DNA of 64,000 nucleotides, from contig NZ_JAVDPZ010000001.1 of NCBI RefSeq assembly GCF_031453995.1, positions 162,413 to 226,412 of the forward strand, written 5' to 3'. Source of the DNA: Nitrobacter vulgaris. GTDB taxonomy: Bacteria; Pseudomonadota; Alphaproteobacteria; Rhizobiales; Xanthobacteraceae. Positions 1-7,876 of this stretch are shown one piece after another (positions within the stretch are counted from its first letter, which is position 1; each line of letters opens with the position of its first letter). Position numbers and translations under genes: made by a program. The notes beneath the pieces were generated by a model. The model was not told the origin of the DNA and made no database searches. It saw only the letters and a list, made by a program, of their open reading frames with translations.

Positions 1-1
1 G

Positions 2-193
2 ATGACCTTTGTTGTCGATCCGTCGCAGCGGGCTACCGTGTTCGCGTCGAGTTTTGCGTCTGCGCTCGAATTGGTGCGCGAGGGCGTCATGGATCTGAAT
101 CAAAAAGAGGCCTTCGCGCCGCTTTATTTTCGCAAGCGTGCGCGGCAGCCGGAACCCGATCCGATGGCGGGGCCGGACACCTCGGCGCAGTAA
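2..193 (+). CDS. scpA: Segregation and condensation protein A, C-terminal end (partial)
   Basis: The window opens inside a gene; about 63 C-terminal codons remain, and the true start lies upstream. The residues fit the winged-helix C-terminus of the kleisin ScpA, which contacts the SMC ATPase head (segment FVVDPSQRATVFASSFASAL followed by LVREG and a phenylalanine/arginine-rich end). ScpA bridges SMC and ScpB in chromosome segregation. The identification leans on the scpB gene only 19 bp downstream, the usual operon partner. The first ATG visible at base 2 is unlikely to be the real start. Confidence 0.8.
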   Translation: MTFVVDPSQRATVFASSFASALELVREGVMDLNQKEAFAPLYFRKRARQPEPDPMAGPDTSAQ

Positions 194-212
194 GTGAAGA
201 AGGAGAGCGAGC

Positions 213-950
213 ATGGCAAGCCTGGCGGAAATGCGCGTGGAGCAGCTCGAGGAATTTGAGTCGGAACGGCCCGCAGCGCGTCCCGAGGAATTGCGGTTGC
301 TGGAGGCGTTGCTGTTCGCTTCATCCGAGCCGCTGGATCAGGCCGCGCTGGCCAAGCGGATGCCCGACGGCGTCGACATCAAAATGGCCCTTGCCCAGTT
401 GCAGGCGGACTACGCTTCGCGAGGCGTCAACCTGGTGCGCATCGCCAACAAGTGGACTTTCCGTACAGCGGGAGATCTGGCGTGGCTGATGACGCGGGAA
501 AGCACGGAAACCCGGCGTCTGTCGCGCGCGGCGATCGAGGTGTTGGCGATCATTGCCTATCATCAGCCTGTGACACGCGCGGAGATTGAGGAAATTCGCG
601 GCGTCGTCACCTCCAAGGGGACGCTCGACGTGCTGCTGGAGACCGGGTGGATCAAGCCGCGCGGCCGCCGCAAGACACCGGGCCGTCCGCTCACCTTCGG
701 AACGACAGAGACGTTCCTGTCCCAGTTCAGCCTCGAAAATCTCGGCGACCTACCGGGCCTGGAAGAACTGAAGGGAACGGGGCTGCTGGATTCTCGTCTG
801 CCGGGCGGGTTCAGTGTTCCCACACCTTCCGACGATCCGACTTTGCGGGACGATGAGGAGCCGCTTAAGGCGGGCGATCTCGAACTGGCGCTAGTTCCGC
901 CTCTGGATCCTGAAAGCGATAGTTCGAGCAGCGGCGGCTCGGCGCAGTAG
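213..950 (+). CDS. scpB: Segregation and condensation protein B
   Basis: This encodes a 245-residue ScpB, the winged-helix dimer that binds ScpA and completes the SMC-ScpAB condensin acting on the nucleoid. The conserved core runs from about residue 25 to 185: RLLEALLFASSEPL near the start, then LSRAAIEVLAIIAYHQPVTR and the following EIEEIRG, the hallmark of the family's second winged helix. The C-terminal 60 residues are acidic and low-complexity. The ATG at 213 follows AGGAGAG at a good distance and sits 19 bp after scpA, so the two are probably co-transcribed. Downstream, the Tat genes that often follow scpB in rhizobia are absent and gyrA comes next. Confidence 0.95.
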   Translation: MASLAEMRVEQLEEFESERPAARPEELRLLEALLFASSEPLDQAALAKRMPDGVDIKMALAQLQADYASRGVNLVRIANKWTFRTAGDLAWLMTRESTETRRLSRAAIEVLAIIAYHQPVTRAEIEEIRGVVTSKGTLDVLLETGWIKPRGRRKTPGRPLTFGTTETFLSQFSLENLGDLPGLEELKGTGLLDSRLPGGFSVPTPSDDPTLRDDEEPLKAGDLELALVPPLDPESDSSSSGGSAQ

Positions 951-1033
951 GGTCTAAGCCTAGCTTGGGCTAGAGGCTCTCCGCTGCTGATGGGATCGGT
1001 CGCGGGTTCGATGTTTTTTTGGTCTGACGCGTT

Positions 1034-1250
1034 TTAGCCGCGATATTTCGCGCGTGCTCCGCCGCCGCTTGCGTTGCCTGCTGGGCCTCCCGCACCGGCC
1101 GAACCCTCACCACCATAACCGTCACGCAGGTCGTCAGCGCGTGGTCAGGACCACCATTCCGCCATCTGATTCTGGTTGCCGTTATAGCCTATAAGTGTCT
1201 GAAAAAACGACGGGAAAAAACCGCCTTGCGGGGCTGCCGAAGGTGGTCTT
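1034..1250 (-). pseudogene. Remnant of a glycine/proline-rich small protein
   Basis: On the minus strand one frame reads through a biased but protein-like stretch: proline/alanine and phenylalanine pairs, then GYNGNQNQMAEWWS, an in-frame TGA, then DDLRDGYGGEG and a glycine-rich tail ending in ARAKYRG and a stop. The composition on both sides of the TGA suits one small glycine-rich protein broken by a nonsense mutation. I do not recognise the family and no start is certain. It fills the gap between scpB and gyrA, where nothing else is evident. Confidence 0.3.
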
Positions 1251-1303
1251 CCGAGACTCGATAAGCTATATGAATCCAAGTAAAAACCGACCGGAATCCT
1301 TCT

Positions 1304-4045
1304 TTGTCAGACACCGACGACACCAAACCCGGGGAGCCGCCGGCGCCTTCGGGTATTCGGCCCGTTTCGATCCTCGATGAGATGAAACGCAGCTATCTCG
1401 ATTACGCCATGAGCGTAATCGTGGCGCGGGCGCTGCCGGATGCGCGCGACGGTCTCAAGCCGGTTCACCGGCGAATTCTCTACGCGATGTACGAGAACGG
1501 TTTCGAGTGGAATAAGCCCTATCGCAAGTCGGCGCGCACCGTTGGCGACGTCATCGGTAAGTACCATCCTCACGGCGACCAGTCGGTCTACGACGCGCTG
1601 GTGCGCATGGCGCAGGGTTTCTCGATGCGCGTGCCGCTGATCGACGGGCAGGGCAATTTCGGCTCGGTGGACGGCGATATGGCGGCGGCCATGCGCTACA
1701 CCGAATCCCGCCTTACCAAGATCGCGCAATCGCTGCTCGACGATATCGACAAGGACACCGTTGATTTCCAGCCCAACTACGACAACAGCGAGAAGGAACC
1801 CTCGGTCCTTCCGGCGAAGTTTCCAAACCTTTTGGTCAACGGCGCCGGCGGCATTGCCGTCGGCATGGCTACAAACATCCCGCCGCACAATCTCGGCGAA
1901 GTCATCGATGCCTGCGTGGCGCTGATCGACAATCCCGCGCTGGGGATCGATGACCTCATCAACATCATTCCGGGCCCGGATTTTCCAACCGGCGGCATTA
2001 TCCTCGGGCGGCAAGGCATCCGCTCGGCTTATCACCTCGGCCGCGGCTCGATCGTGATGCGCGGCAAGGTGTCGATCGATACGATCCGCAAGGACCGCGA
2101 AGCGATCGTGATTTCGGAGATCCCGTATCAGGTCAACAAGGCCAGTATGGTCGAACGTATCGCCGAGCTGGTGCGCGAGAAGAGGATCGACGGTATTTCG
2201 GACTTGCGTGACGAATCCGATCGAGAGGGTTTCCGCGTCGTCGTCGAGTTGAAGCGCGACGCCGTTCCGGAAGTCGTGCTCAACCAGCTCTACAGGTTCA
2301 CGCCGCTGCAAACCAACTTCGGCGCCAACATGGTGGCGCTGGATGCGGGTCGGCCGCAGCTCATGAATCTGAAAGACCTGCTGACGCTGTTCATCGCGTT
2401 CCGCGAACAGGTCGTTACCCGCCGAACCAAATTCTTGCTCAACAAGGCGCGCGACCGCGCCCATATCCTGGTTGGCCTGGCCATCGCCGTCGCCAATATC
2501 GACGAGATCATTCGTGTGATCCGGGAGTCTCCCGATCCAACCACGGCACGTGATACCCTGATGTCGCGCGACTGGCCGGCGAAGGACGTGGCGGCGATGA
2601 TCACGCTGATCGACGATCCGCGCCACCGCATGTCGCCGGATGGCACCGCGCGGCTGTCGATGGAGCAGGCCAAGGCTATTCTCGATCTGCGCCTGCAACG
2701 CCTGACCGCGCTTGGCCGCGAGGAAATTTCTGACGAGCTCGACAAGCTCGCCATCGAGATTGCCGATTATCTGGAGATCCTGCGGTCGCGCGCCCGCGTA
2801 CAGGCCATCATCAAGAGTGAGCTTGGCGCGGTGAAGTCCGAATTCGCCACTCCGCGCAGGACGATTATCGTCGAACAGGAAGGTGAGGTCGAAGACGAGG
2901 ACCTGATCCAGCGCGAGGACATGGTCGTGACCGTCTCGCACGCGGGTTATGTCAAGCGGGTGCCGCTATCGGCCTATCGCGCTCAAAAGCGGGGCGGGAA
3001 GGGCCGCTCCGGAATGCAGACGAGGGATGAGGATTTCGTCAGCCGTTTGTTCGTGGCATCGACCCATACACCGGTGCTGTTCTTTTCGTCGCGCGGACAG
3101 GTCTACAAGGAAAAGGTCTGGCGGCTGCCGATGGCGGCCCCGAATGCGCGCGGCAAGGCGATGATCAACATCCTGCCGCTCGAACAGGGTGAGCGCATCA
3201 CCACCATCATGCCGCTTCCTGAAGATGAATCGTCGTGGGCCGACCTGGATGTGATGTTCGCGACCACCAGCGGAACGGTCCGCCGCAACAAGCTCTCCGA
3301 TTTCGTCGATGTCCGGCGCTCCGGCATTATCGCGATGAAGCTTGGTGAGGGCGAGTCGATCGTCGACGTCCAGATATGCACCGAGCGCGACGATGTGCTG
3401 CTGACCGCCGCAGGCGGTCAGTGCATTCGGTTTCCGGTCACCGACGTTCGCGTGTTCTCGGGCCGGACATCGATGGGCGTGCGCGGCATCGCGCTGGCTA
3501 AGGGCGACCGGGTTATCTCACTGTCGATACTGCATCACTTCGACGCCACGCCGGCCGAACGCGCCGCGTACCTCAAACAGTCCGGCGCGATCCGCCGCGC
3601 TGCAACCGGCGAGGATATCGAGCCCGAGGAGGCGACGCCCGAGGCTGACGAGGCCGCACATACCGATCTCTCGCTGCCCGAAGGGCGCTATGTGGAGATG
3701 GGCGCTGCCGAGCAGTTTGTGCTCACTGTCACCGCGCAGGGTTATGGCAAGCGATCGTCGTCGTTTGAATTCAGGGTTTCAGGACGTGGCGGCAAGGGTA
3801 TCCGCGCGACCGATCCGACCAAACTCGGCGAGATCGGCCATCTCGTGGCGGGATTCCCGGTCGAAATGTCGGATCAGATCATGCTGGTGAGTGATGGCGG
3901 GCAATTGATCCGAGTGCCGGTGGAAGGCATCCGTATCACCAGCCGCGCTTCCAAGGGCGTTCGCGTGTTCAATACGGCGGATGATGAGCATGTGGTGTCG
4001 GTCGAACATATCCGCGAGGATGGCGAAAACGGCAACGGCGGATAG
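1304..4045 (+). CDS. gyrA: DNA gyrase subunit A
   Basis: This encodes the 913-residue breakage-reunion subunit of DNA gyrase, which with GyrB introduces negative supercoils. The N-terminal winged-helix/tower region carries the expected YAMSVIVARALPDARDGLKPVHRRILY and KYHPHGD motifs, and the catalytic tyrosine lies in AAMRYTE. The C-terminal beta-pinwheel has the gyrase box as RGGKG (after QK), with two more RGGKG/RVSGRGGKG-like blades and an acidic insert before the last blades. The apparent start is TTG at 1304, since no ATG upstream keeps the frame. At the E. coli Ser83 position of the quinolone region there is Gln (HGDQSVYD). It stands alone, with no gyrB nearby. Confidence 0.97.
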   Translation: MSDTDDTKPGEPPAPSGIRPVSILDEMKRSYLDYAMSVIVARALPDARDGLKPVHRRILYAMYENGFEWNKPYRKSARTVGDVIGKYHPHGDQSVYDALVRMAQGFSMRVPLIDGQGNFGSVDGDMAAAMRYTESRLTKIAQSLLDDIDKDTVDFQPNYDNSEKEPSVLPAKFPNLLVNGAGGIAVGMATNIPPHNLGEVIDACVALIDNPALGIDDLINIIPGPDFPTGGIILGRQGIRSAYHLGRGSIVMRGKVSIDTIRKDREAIVISEIPYQVNKASMVERIAELVREKRIDGISDLRDESDREGFRVVVELKRDAVPEVVLNQLYRFTPLQTNFGANMVALDAGRPQLMNLKDLLTLFIAFREQVVTRRTKFLLNKARDRAHILVGLAIAVANIDEIIRVIRESPDPTTARDTLMSRDWPAKDVAAMITLIDDPRHRMSPDGTARLSMEQAKAILDLRLQRLTALGREEISDELDKLAIEIADYLEILRSRARVQAIIKSELGAVKSEFATPRRTIIVEQEGEVEDEDLIQREDMVVTVSHAGYVKRVPLSAYRAQKRGGKGRSGMQTRDEDFVSRLFVASTHTPVLFFSSRGQVYKEKVWRLPMAAPNARGKAMINILPLEQGERITTIMPLPEDESSWADLDVMFATTSGTVRRNKLSDFVDVRRSGIIAMKLGEGESIVDVQICTERDDVLLTAAGGQCIRFPVTDVRVFSGRTSMGVRGIALAKGDRVISLSILHHFDATPAERAAYLKQSGAIRRAATGEDIEPEEATPEADEAAHTDLSLPEGRYVEMGAAEQFVLTVTAQGYGKRSSSFEFRVSGRGGKGIRATDPTKLGEIGHLVAGFPVEMSDQIMLVSDGGQLIRVPVEGIRITSRASKGVRVFNTADDEHVVSVEHIREDGENGNGG

Positions 4046-4071
4046 CGGGCTTCGTCCCTTTGCGCCAAATG

Positions 4072-4110
4072 CAAAGGCCGCTCACGTCATGCGGGCGGCC
4101 CCTCCTTAAG
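4072..4110 (+). terminator. Possible gyrA terminator
   Basis: After the gyrA stop there is a GC-rich stem (GGCCGC pairing with GCGGCC across a loop of about 12 nt) followed by CCTCCTT. The T-tract is weak, so this is only a candidate; it could equally serve the convergent small secreted gene from the other side. Confidence 0.35.
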
Positions 4111-4137
4111 CGATCAAGGAACGGAATTAAATCCGGA

Positions 4138-4392
4138 TCAGCGATGCTCTGGCGTGACGAGCCGAGCTTCACGAACTACCGTTTTGGAGCCGGCGGCGCG
4201 AAGGCAGGACGTTTCGAAATTCGGCCAGGCTCGCTGTGAGCAGGTCGTTCCAACCGGGTGGATGTCCAGCCGGTCCGCTTTGGCGAGCGGAACGGGCGTG
4301 CTGGCGGAAACCTGGGGAGCGAAACCGGGAAGAATGGTGAGGGCGGCTGCGATGAACGCCGCGACCGCGACTGCGGAAAGAGCTTTGATCAT
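4138..4392 (-). CDS. Small secreted protein, WP-containing cysteine motif
   Basis: This encodes an 84-residue exported protein. The first 30 residues form a clear signal peptide (MIKALSAVAVAAFIAAALTI and then a VSA-S cleavage-type site). The mature part has two cysteines around a tryptophan-proline pair (CSQRAWPNFETSCLR), a pattern shared by many small periplasmic proteins of the Bradyrhizobium family. The ATG is preceded by AGGGGA. It converges on gyrA and is probably monocistronic. The function is unknown; the cysteines may form one disulphide in the periplasm. Confidence 0.8.
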   Translation of the reverse strand: MIKALSAVAVAAFIAAALTILPGFAPQVSASTPVPLAKADRLDIHPVGTTCSQRAWPNFETSCLRAAGSKTVVREARLVTPEHR

Positions 4393-4715
4393 GACGGTCC
4401 CCTGTGATTTGAGCCTGTCCGTTTGTTTTGGCGGCCCGTTTTGTTGGGCGGATTGATAACCGGCCCTGGTTTCGCGATATCTTCGCCAGCCATGAAAAGC
4501 GGTTTCATCATACGAAGAATTGTTTCACCTGGTCTTTCGGACGAAACAGAATCCTGAAATCTGTAATGATTTCAGTTGTCCCCCCGACGTACGATAAGAC
4601 GCGTACACCCCCGCAGCGGTTCGATCGGCGCCAAGAAATAAATATCGACGGAAGCCTCGAATATTGTGGAACCTGGGCTGCTTGCGGCCCCTGAACAGGC
4701 GCGCTAGAGGGGGTG
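4393..4715. other. Intergenic region between the secreted protein and coaD
   Basis: This stretch of about 320 bp has no convincing gene. It must hold the promoters of the minus-strand secreted protein and of plus-strand coaD. The one clear structure is the perfect inverted repeat at 4554-4575, listed separately. Confidence 0.5.
4554..4575. promoter_or_regulatory. Perfect 8-bp inverted repeat, possible operator
   Basis: CTGAAATC and GATTTCAG are exact reverse complements separated by the six bases TGTAAT. It lies about 140 bp upstream of coaD in AT-richer sequence. The symmetry and short spacer resemble a dimeric repressor site. It has no T-tract, so it is unlikely to be a terminator. Which protein binds, if any, cannot be told. 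Confidence 0.4.
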
Positions 4716-5213
4716 ATGCCACGCGTCGCGCTCTATCCGGGATCGTTCGATCCCGTTACCAACGGCCATCTCGACGTCGTCAGACACGCCGTCGTCCTAT
4801 GTGACCGGCTGATCGTGGCTGTCGGCGTTCACCCCGGCAAGACGCCGCTGTTTTCGGCAGAAGAGCGTCTTTCGATGGCACGCTCGGTGTTCGAACCGAT
4901 CGCGGTTGAAGCGGGCTGCGCCTTCGATTGCGCGACTTACGACGACCTCACAGTCGTAGCCGCGCATAAGGCCGGTGCCACGATTCTGGTTCGGGGCCTG
5001 CGCGATGGCACCGATCTCGACTATGAAATGCAGATCGCCGGCATGAACGAGACTATGGCCCCCGACGTGCATACGGTGTTCGTTCCGGCTTCGCCCGGCG
5101 TCCGCCCGATCACCGCCACACTGGTGCGCCAGATCGCAACGATGGGCGGCGATGTCTCAGCTTTCGTTCCGCAACTGGTCGCCTCGAAGCTCAAGACCAA
5201 ATTCGCCGGTTGA
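4716..5213 (+). CDS. coaD: Phosphopantetheine adenylyltransferase
   Basis: This encodes a 165-residue cytoplasmic nucleotidyltransferase that joins ATP and 4'-phosphopantetheine to give dephospho-CoA, the penultimate step of coenzyme A synthesis. The N-terminal YPGSFDPVTNGHLDV carries the (T/H)xGH nucleotidyltransferase signature, and VRGLRDGTDLDYEMQ is the family's substrate-binding segment. The C-terminal IS(S/T) motif reads RPITATLVRQ, slightly divergent. I chose ATG 4716, where the family normally begins; a GTG just before it at 4713 is possible. The GAGGGGG ribosome site sits close upstream. The gyrA-coaD-cyclophilin neighbourhood is typical of Bradyrhizobium relatives. Confidence 0.95.
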   Translation: MPRVALYPGSFDPVTNGHLDVVRHAVVLCDRLIVAVGVHPGKTPLFSAEERLSMARSVFEPIAVEAGCAFDCATYDDLTVVAAHKAGATILVRGLRDGTDLDYEMQIAGMNETMAPDVHTVFVPASPGVRPITATLVRQIATMGGDVSAFVPQLVASKLKTKFAG

Positions 5214-5245
5214 ATGAACCGATCTTCCTCTGATCCGGAGTTATC

Positions 5246-5806
5246 ATGATTAGAATCCTTGGCCTCGTTGCCGCGCTGATGTTCGTGGTCCCCGCCCTTG
5301 CGCAGCCATTGCCGACCAGTCTCGACAAGCAGAACGCCATCGTGATCGACACCACGAAAGGCCAGATTGTCATCAAGCTGCGGACCGACATCGCGCCCAA
5401 ACATGCCGAGCGCATCAAGCAGCTTGCTCGTGATGGCTTCTACAATAACGTTCCATTCCATCGCGTCATGGACGGCTTCATGGCGCAGACCGGCGACGGC
5501 AAAAATTTCAACGGTACCGGCGGCTCGAAGTATCCGAACCTCCAGGCCGAGTTCTCTACCGTTCCGTTCAAGCGCGGCGTGGTCGGCATGGCGCGCGCGG
5601 GAAGTAATGACTCGGCGAATTCGCAGTTCTTCATCTGCTTTGACGACGCGTCCTTCCTCAACAACAAATATACCGTGGTCGGCGATGTCGTCTCCGGCAT
5701 GGATGTGGTGGACAAGTTGAAAAAGGCACCCGCCGGGTCGCGAAGCGGCACCGTCACCGATCCGGACAAGATGCTGAAGGTTCAGGTTGCCTCCGATATC
5801 AAGTGA
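5246..5806 (+). CDS. Exported cyclophilin-type peptidyl-prolyl isomerase
   Basis: This encodes a 186-residue cyclophilin with an N-terminal signal peptide (residues 1-19, MIRILGLVAALMFVVPALA), so it should act on folding proteins in the periplasm. The catalytic core is complete: FHRVMDGFMAQTGD with the active-site Arg, then the NSQFFICFDDASFLNNKYTV block lining the proline pocket. It is short relative to eukaryotic cyclophilins but normal for bacterial PpiA/PpiB. It lies 32 bp after coaD and 9 bp before the next gene, so a coaD-to-ppi transcript is likely. A second, unexported paralogue follows at 6220. Confidence 0.93.
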   Translation: MIRILGLVAALMFVVPALAQPLPTSLDKQNAIVIDTTKGQIVIKLRTDIAPKHAERIKQLARDGFYNNVPFHRVMDGFMAQTGDGKNFNGTGGSKYPNLQAEFSTVPFKRGVVGMARAGSNDSANSQFFICFDDASFLNNKYTVVGDVVSGMDVVDKLKKAPAGSRSGTVTDPDKMLKVQVASDIK

Positions 5807-5815
5807 GCGCAGCCC

Positions 5816-6244
5816 GTGCGCTGGCTAACCGTAATGGTTGCGATCTGCATCGTCGGCGTATCACCAGATACGATGGCGCAGGACGGCGGCGTGGCGAATC
5901 TGGCCGCCATGTCCGCGCGCTTGAAGGGATGCTGGCAGCCGCCCGCTTTGCCGCGCGACAGTGCCGGCATGGAGATCACCGTGCAGTTCACATTCAGGCG
6001 GGACGGCAGCTTGTTGGGTCGGCCGCGGATTACTTACGAGAGGCACGACGCAACGGACGGAGAGCGTATCCTCTACCGGACGGCCGTGATGGAAGCATTA
6101 CAACGCTGCGCACCGATGCCATTTACCTCAGGCATGGGCGAAGCGATTGCGGGCCGTCCCCTGACCATCCGATTTGACGATCGACGAACCCCTCCCAAAG
6201 CAAGAGAAGAGAAGAGAGCATGGCTGAAAACGAAAACACTTTGA
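5816..6244 (+). CDS. Exported TonB-C-terminal-like protein
   Basis: This encodes a 142-residue protein starting at GTG, with a signal peptide (MRWLTVMVAICIVGVSP and a likely cleavage after TMA). The mature part has a single Cys-Trp (GCWQPP) and a stretch with the pattern of a TonB/TolA C-terminal fold: ITVQFTFRRDGSLLGRPRIT, then a helix with ALQRCAPMPF. Such proteins are periplasmic; the exact role is unknown. It lies between the two cyclophilin genes and its 3' end overlaps the start of the second by about 25 bp, which implies translational coupling. Confidence 0.8.
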   Translation: MRWLTVMVAICIVGVSPDTMAQDGGVANLAAMSARLKGCWQPPALPRDSAGMEITVQFTFRRDGSLLGRPRITYERHDATDGERILYRTAVMEALQRCAPMPFTSGMGEAIAGRPLTIRFDDRRTPPKAREEKRAWLKTKTL

Positions 6245-6681
6245 TCCTCGAAACCACGCAGGGACCCGTGACTATCGAAATGCGTCCCGATCTCGCTCCC
6301 GGTCATGTTGCGCGGATCAAGGAGCTGGTTCGTGAAGGGTTCTACGATGGTATCGTATTCCATCGCGTTATTGATGGCTTCATGGCGCAGACCGGATGCC
6401 CGCAAGGCACAGGTATGGGCGGCTCAGGCCAAAAACTGAAGGCTGAGTTCAACAGGGAGCCCCATGTGCGTGGCACCGCATCCATGGCGCGAGCGCAAAG
6501 TCCGGATTCGGGTGACAGTCAGTTCTTCATCTGCTTCGACGATGCGTCTTTCCTGAACGGACAATATACCGTCTGGGGCAAAGTGATCGAAGGTATGGAG
6601 AACGTCGACAAGATCAAGCGCGGTGAGCCAGTGCAAAATCCCGACAAGATCGTGAAAGCCAGGATAGCGGCCGACGCTTGA
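6220..6681 (+). CDS. ppiB: Cytoplasmic cyclophilin (peptidyl-prolyl isomerase B)
   Basis: This encodes a 153-residue cyclophilin without a signal peptide. It catalyses cis-trans isomerisation of Xaa-Pro bonds in the cytoplasm. FHRVIDGFMAQTGCPQG holds the catalytic Arg, and SQFFICFDDASFLNGQYTVW matches the core of the exported paralogue at 5246 almost word for word, so the pair is a local duplication or an old one kept together. Upstream AGAAGAGAAGAGAGC is a purine-rich ribosome site inside the end of the preceding gene. Confidence 0.95.
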   Translation: MAENENTLILETTQGPVTIEMRPDLAPGHVARIKELVREGFYDGIVFHRVIDGFMAQTGCPQGTGMGGSGQKLKAEFNREPHVRGTASMARAQSPDSGDSQFFICFDDASFLNGQYTVWGKVIEGMENVDKIKRGEPVQNPDKIVKARIAADA

Positions 6682-6712
6682 GGCGATATTCCGACTCTTC
6701 AGACCGACGTGA

Positions 6713-6744
6713 AATGGCCGGATCCGTTCCGGCCATTGACGTTT
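6713..6744 (+). terminator. Candidate terminator after ppiB
   Basis: AATGGCCGG (6713-6721) and CCGGCCATT (6729-6737) are perfect complements with a 7-nt loop, followed by GACGTTT. The stem is strong but the T-run short. It separates the coaD-ppiB group from queA. Confidence 0.5.
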
Positions 6745-6793
6745 CGGGCTAACGGGTTCAGTGACGAGTTACATCCGTCAGCTTGATAATTTC

Positions 6794-7876
6794 ATGCGAA
6801 CCGATCTCTTCGATTTCGAATTGCCGGCCGAGAGCATTGCGCTGCGTCCGGCGAACCCGCGTGATTCCGCGCGGATGCTCGTGGTACAGCCCGGGGCCGG
6901 TTTACGCGACCAACGGATAAGAGATCTTTCAGAATGGCTGCGGCCCGGTGACCAACTCGTCGTGAACGATACGCGTGTCATCGCCGCTCAATTGCATGGC
7001 CGCCGCATCGGTCGCGAGACTGAGCCGAGGATCGACGCCACGCTGATCAAGCGCCTCGACGGTTCTCGCTGGAGCGCATTGGTCAGGCCGGCCAAGAAGC
7101 TCATGACGGGAGACATCGTTCGCTTTGGCAACGAGGGACGGGTGTGCTTCCTCGGGCACCTCGATGCGCAGGTCGAAAGCAAAGGCGAGGAGGGCGAAGT
7201 GACGTTCGCCTTTTCGTTTCACGGACCCACGCTGGATCAGGCCATTGCTGATCTGGGCTCAACGCCGCTACCGCCATACATTGCATCAAAGCGCGCGCCC
7301 GACGACCGCGATGCTGCAGACTATCAGACGATGTTCGCAGCTCATGAGGGAGCCGTCGCTGCACCGACCGCGGGGCTGCATTTCACGCCGGCGATCGAAG
7401 CGGCGCTACGCGAACGCGACGTGGGCCTTCATCGGATCACCCTGCATGTCGGTGCCGGTACGTTTCTTCCGGTCAAAGCCGAAGACAGCGCTGGGCACCG
7501 TATGCATTCGGAATGGGGTACGATATCCGCCGAAACCGCGGCCGCGCTGAACGCGACGCGAGCGAGCGGTGGTCGGATCGTTGCCGTCGGAACGACATCG
7601 CTTCGGCTTTTGGAAAGCGCGGCAGGCGACGACGGTCAAATCGCGCCGTTTACCGGGGAGACCGCGATATTCATCACGCCGGGCTATCGCTTTCGCGCGG
7701 TCGATATCCTGATGACAAATTTTCATCTGCCGCGGTCGACGCTGTTTATGCTGGTCTCGGCCTTTAGCGGTCTTGAAACCATGAAACATGCCTATGCTCA
7801 TGCGATCGCGGGGGGGTACCGGTTCTATTCCTATGGCGACGCCTGCTTGCTGTTTCCGGACAGGTCGGACGCATGA
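6794..7876 (+). CDS. queA: S-adenosylmethionine:tRNA ribosyltransferase-isomerase
   Basis: This encodes a QueA of about 360 residues, which moves the ribosyl part of S-adenosylmethionine onto preQ1 in tRNA to make epoxyqueuosine. Family signatures are MRTDLFDFELP at the start, VVNDTRVIAAQLHGRR, the APTAGLHFTP motif and HVGAGTFLPVKAED, ending with TNFHLPRSTLFMLVSAF. I place the start at ATG 6794, where the family begins; an in-frame GTG at 6761 would add 11 residues. Its stop overlaps the tgt start by four bases (ATGA), so the two queuosine genes are translationally coupled. Confidence 0.96.
   Translation: MRTDLFDFELPAESIALRPANPRDSARMLVVQPGAGLRDQRIRDLSEWLRPGDQLVVNDTRVIAAQLHGRRIGRETEPRIDATLIKRLDGSRWSALVRPAKKLMTGDIVRFGNEGRVCFLGHLDAQVESKGEEGEVTFAFSFHGPTLDQAIADLGSTPLPPYIASKRAPDDRDAADYQTMFAAHEGAVAAPTAGLHFTPAIEAALRERDVGLHRITLHVGAGTFLPVKAEDSAGHRMHSEWGTISAETAAALNATRASGGRIVAVGTTSLRLLESAAGDDGQIAPFTGETAIFITPGYRFRAVDILMTNFHLPRSTLFMLVSAFSGLETMKHAYAHAIAGGYRFYSYGDACLLFPDRSDA

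Noticed and set aside
1307..2941. Long open frame (544 codons) antisense to gyrA
   Set aside because: Mirror of the strong gyrA codon bias; no family resemblance and no ribosome site.
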